Below are positions 14,260 to 15,365 of a stretch of DNA of 15,365 nt, one piece after another (position 1 is the stretch's first letter; each line of letters begins with the position of its first letter). The notes under the pieces are model-generated. The model made no database searches and was not told the DNA's origin. It saw only the letters and a list, made by a program, of their open reading frames with translations. A program made the position numbers and the translations under genes. The DNA lies in contig JAFMAU010000046.1 in assembly GCA_029784825.1 (NCBI GenBank), positions 1 through 15,365 on the forward strand, given 5' to 3'. The stretch comes from Nitrososphaerota archaeon. GTDB lineage: Archaea; Thermoproteota; Nitrososphaeria; Nitrososphaerales; UBA183.

Positions 14260-15365
14260 TTGGCTTTCAGGGTCGCGAACCAGGCTCCTCTCGCGCCAAA
14301 CCCGGTGATCATGGCCTGCATGGGCCACGCGGGCGTCGGCATCGGCGCAGAGGCCTACCGCTGGGTCCTCCTCGACGTCGGAGCCGATCCCATGGCGCCG
14401 ACCTTGAAGGGGGAGAAACAGCAGCTCGAGGTCCTCAGGCGTTATGGGGGCACAATACTCAGGTTCGGCGCATCCCTCAGGAAAGGGGAGACCCCGCTGG
14501 TCCCCAGAGCGCTGCTCGTCGACCTCGACCCGAGGTCAGCCAACCTGATCCTGCAATCTTATCCTCAGCTCTTCGCCATGAAGGACAAGCACGCCGTGTA
14601 CGGTCTCGGCGGGGCCGCCAGGAACTGGGCTGAAGGGCGGACCAGATTCAGGAACGAGATAGTCGGCAAGCAGGACATCGCGTCAAGGATACAGGCGATC
14701 TCCCCGGAGCCGGTCCGGGGGTTCATCGTGCCGTTCAGCATGGGGGGCGGGACGGGCGGTTCCTTCTCCTCCGAGTTCATGTCCTACGTGAAGGGGAGCG
14801 ACACTCTCGGTCACGCCACCATCGCCACCTTCGGGATCCTCCCAGAGTTCGGATGGGACCCGGTCATCTACGGACCGGCGCACATCAGCATAGTGCTCAA
14901 CCTGGCTTACCAGATCAAATACTCGGACGCGCCAATACTGATGGACAACAAGGAGCTCAGGTTCCAGGCAGACAGGCTGAAGTCGATGCTCGACTCGAGG
15001 TCTTCCATTGTGGACGAGCTCCCGAAGCAGATAAGGGTAGGCTGGGACGATTACAGGAACAAGAACCTGCTGGCGGCCCACACGATAGCCGAGTTCATGG
15101 ATTCCTTCATCCGCGAGACGGAGTGGGACATGTCCAACTACAGGACTTGGCTCGCGGCTTCAAAGCCGCGCTTTGTGATTCCTTGGCTGATGCCGATCGT
15201 CCCTCACGGAGATTCGAGTTTTCAATCAATTCAAAGACAGCTGTCGGATGGAAACGAAGGAGTCTTGTTTGATCTGGAAGAAGATGGCGGCAAGGTGGAA
15301 GTCGGCCCCAAGGACTCGGCCTGCATTCTTGTAAAGGCAAAGGGAACGCTAGAGTCGGAGGAGAG
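14260..15365 (+). CDS. Tubulin-superfamily GTPase (artubulin/FtsZ-like), C-terminus outside window
   Basis: Predicted cytosolic GTP-binding filament protein; 368 residues visible, tubulins being about 450. The order of motifs follows tubulin: MGHAGVGIGAEAYRW (21-35) matches GQxGNxIG and the first nucleotide loop; VPRALLVDLDP (81-91) matches the tubulin VPRAxLVDLEP; GLGGAARNWAEG (115-126) matches the NNWAKG region; MGGGTGGSFSS (161-171) is the phosphate-binding T4 loop; MDNKEL (228-233) matches the DNEAL guanine contact. The T7 region appears as EWDMSNYRTWLAASKPRF (288-305), where the catalytic Asp/Glu position seems to be Asn, so GTPase activity may be low. Start: TTG 14260 is 27 nt from the TATA box; GTG 14305 or ATG 14311 are shorter options that keep the first motif. 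Alternatives are CetZ or the FtsZ-like families associated with vWA proteins. Superfamily membership is solid, the subfamily is not. Confidence 0.88.
   Translation, partial: MAFRVANQAPLAPNPVIMACMGHAGVGIGAEAYRWVLLDVGADPMAPTLKGEKQQLEVLRRYGGTILRFGASLRKGETPLVPRALLVDLDPRSANLILQSYPQLFAMKDKHAVYGLGGAARNWAEGRTRFRNEIVGKQDIASRIQAISPEPVRGFIVPFSMGGGTGGSFSSEFMSYVKGSDTLGHATIATFGILPEFGWDPVIYGPAHISIVLNLAYQIKYSDAPILMDNKELRFQADRLKSMLDSRSSIVDELPKQIRVGWDDYRNKNLLAAHTIAEFMDSFIRETEWDMSNYRTWLAASKPRFVIPWLMPIVPHGDSSFQSIQRQLSDGNEGVLFDLEEDGGKVEVGPKDSACILVKAKGTLESEE

Noticed and set aside
14205..14342. Longer vWA protein starting at 14342
   Set aside because: The extra N-terminal residues are antisense to the tubulin-like gene's first codons and run through the TATA box. 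They have no domain features.
1..15365. CRISPR array, insertion-sequence ends, rRNA genes
   Set aside because: No regularly spaced direct repeats, no transposase motifs and no rRNA-like stretches were seen.

Overview
The window reads as chromosomal DNA of a G+C-rich archaeon. The evidence is eukaryote-type ribosomal proteins (eL18, eS28, L7Ae), archaeal RNA polymerase subunits D (Rpo3) and N (Rpo10), an isopentenyl phosphate kinase route to isoprenoid lipids, an archaeal-type glutamyl-tRNA synthetase, and TATA boxes placed about 26-30 nt before start codons as for leaderless mRNAs. A Thaumarchaeota/TACK-type lineage is my best guess: the RpoD lacks a ferredoxin-like cysteine cluster, and a tubulin-like gene is present at the right edge. 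I cannot assign a genus from sequence alone.

Layout. 1-526 (minus): N-terminal half of GlmS, cut by the window edge. 680-1630 (plus): a winged-helix regulator with an unusual C-terminal region ending in a canonical EF-hand loop. 1634-3097 (minus): the ribosomal block S13-S4-S11, transcribed away from the next block. 3269-11327 (plus): one long, tightly packed operon, rpoD - L18e - L13 - S9 - rpoN - S2 - MEMO - mevalonate kinase - isopentenyl phosphate kinase - polyprenyl diphosphate synthase - GltX. It joins transcription and translation genes to membrane-lipid precursor synthesis. 11328-11607 is a non-coding gap ending in a TATA box. 11608-12275 (plus): L7Ae and S28e. 12216-13568 (minus): a LAGLIDADG homing-endonuclease-like gene with lower G+C (about 50% in sampled lines, against about 70% in a sampled line of the main operon). 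Its 3' end runs into the end of the S28e gene, and the S28e frame carries an extra hydrophobic tail there.

The right end holds the most interesting locus. A compact von Willebrand A (vWA) protein (13629-14204, minus) and a tubulin-superfamily GTPase (14260 to beyond 15365, plus) diverge from a 55-bp spacer holding one strong TATA element, placed correctly for leaderless starts on both sides. The GTPase resembles eukaryotic tubulin (GxxGxxIGAE, VPRALLVDLDP, NWAEG, GGGTGG, MDNKEL) more than FtsZ. Its T7 loop, which normally carries the catalytic acid, looks altered. Together the pair suggests a cytoskeletal or membrane-remodelling module.
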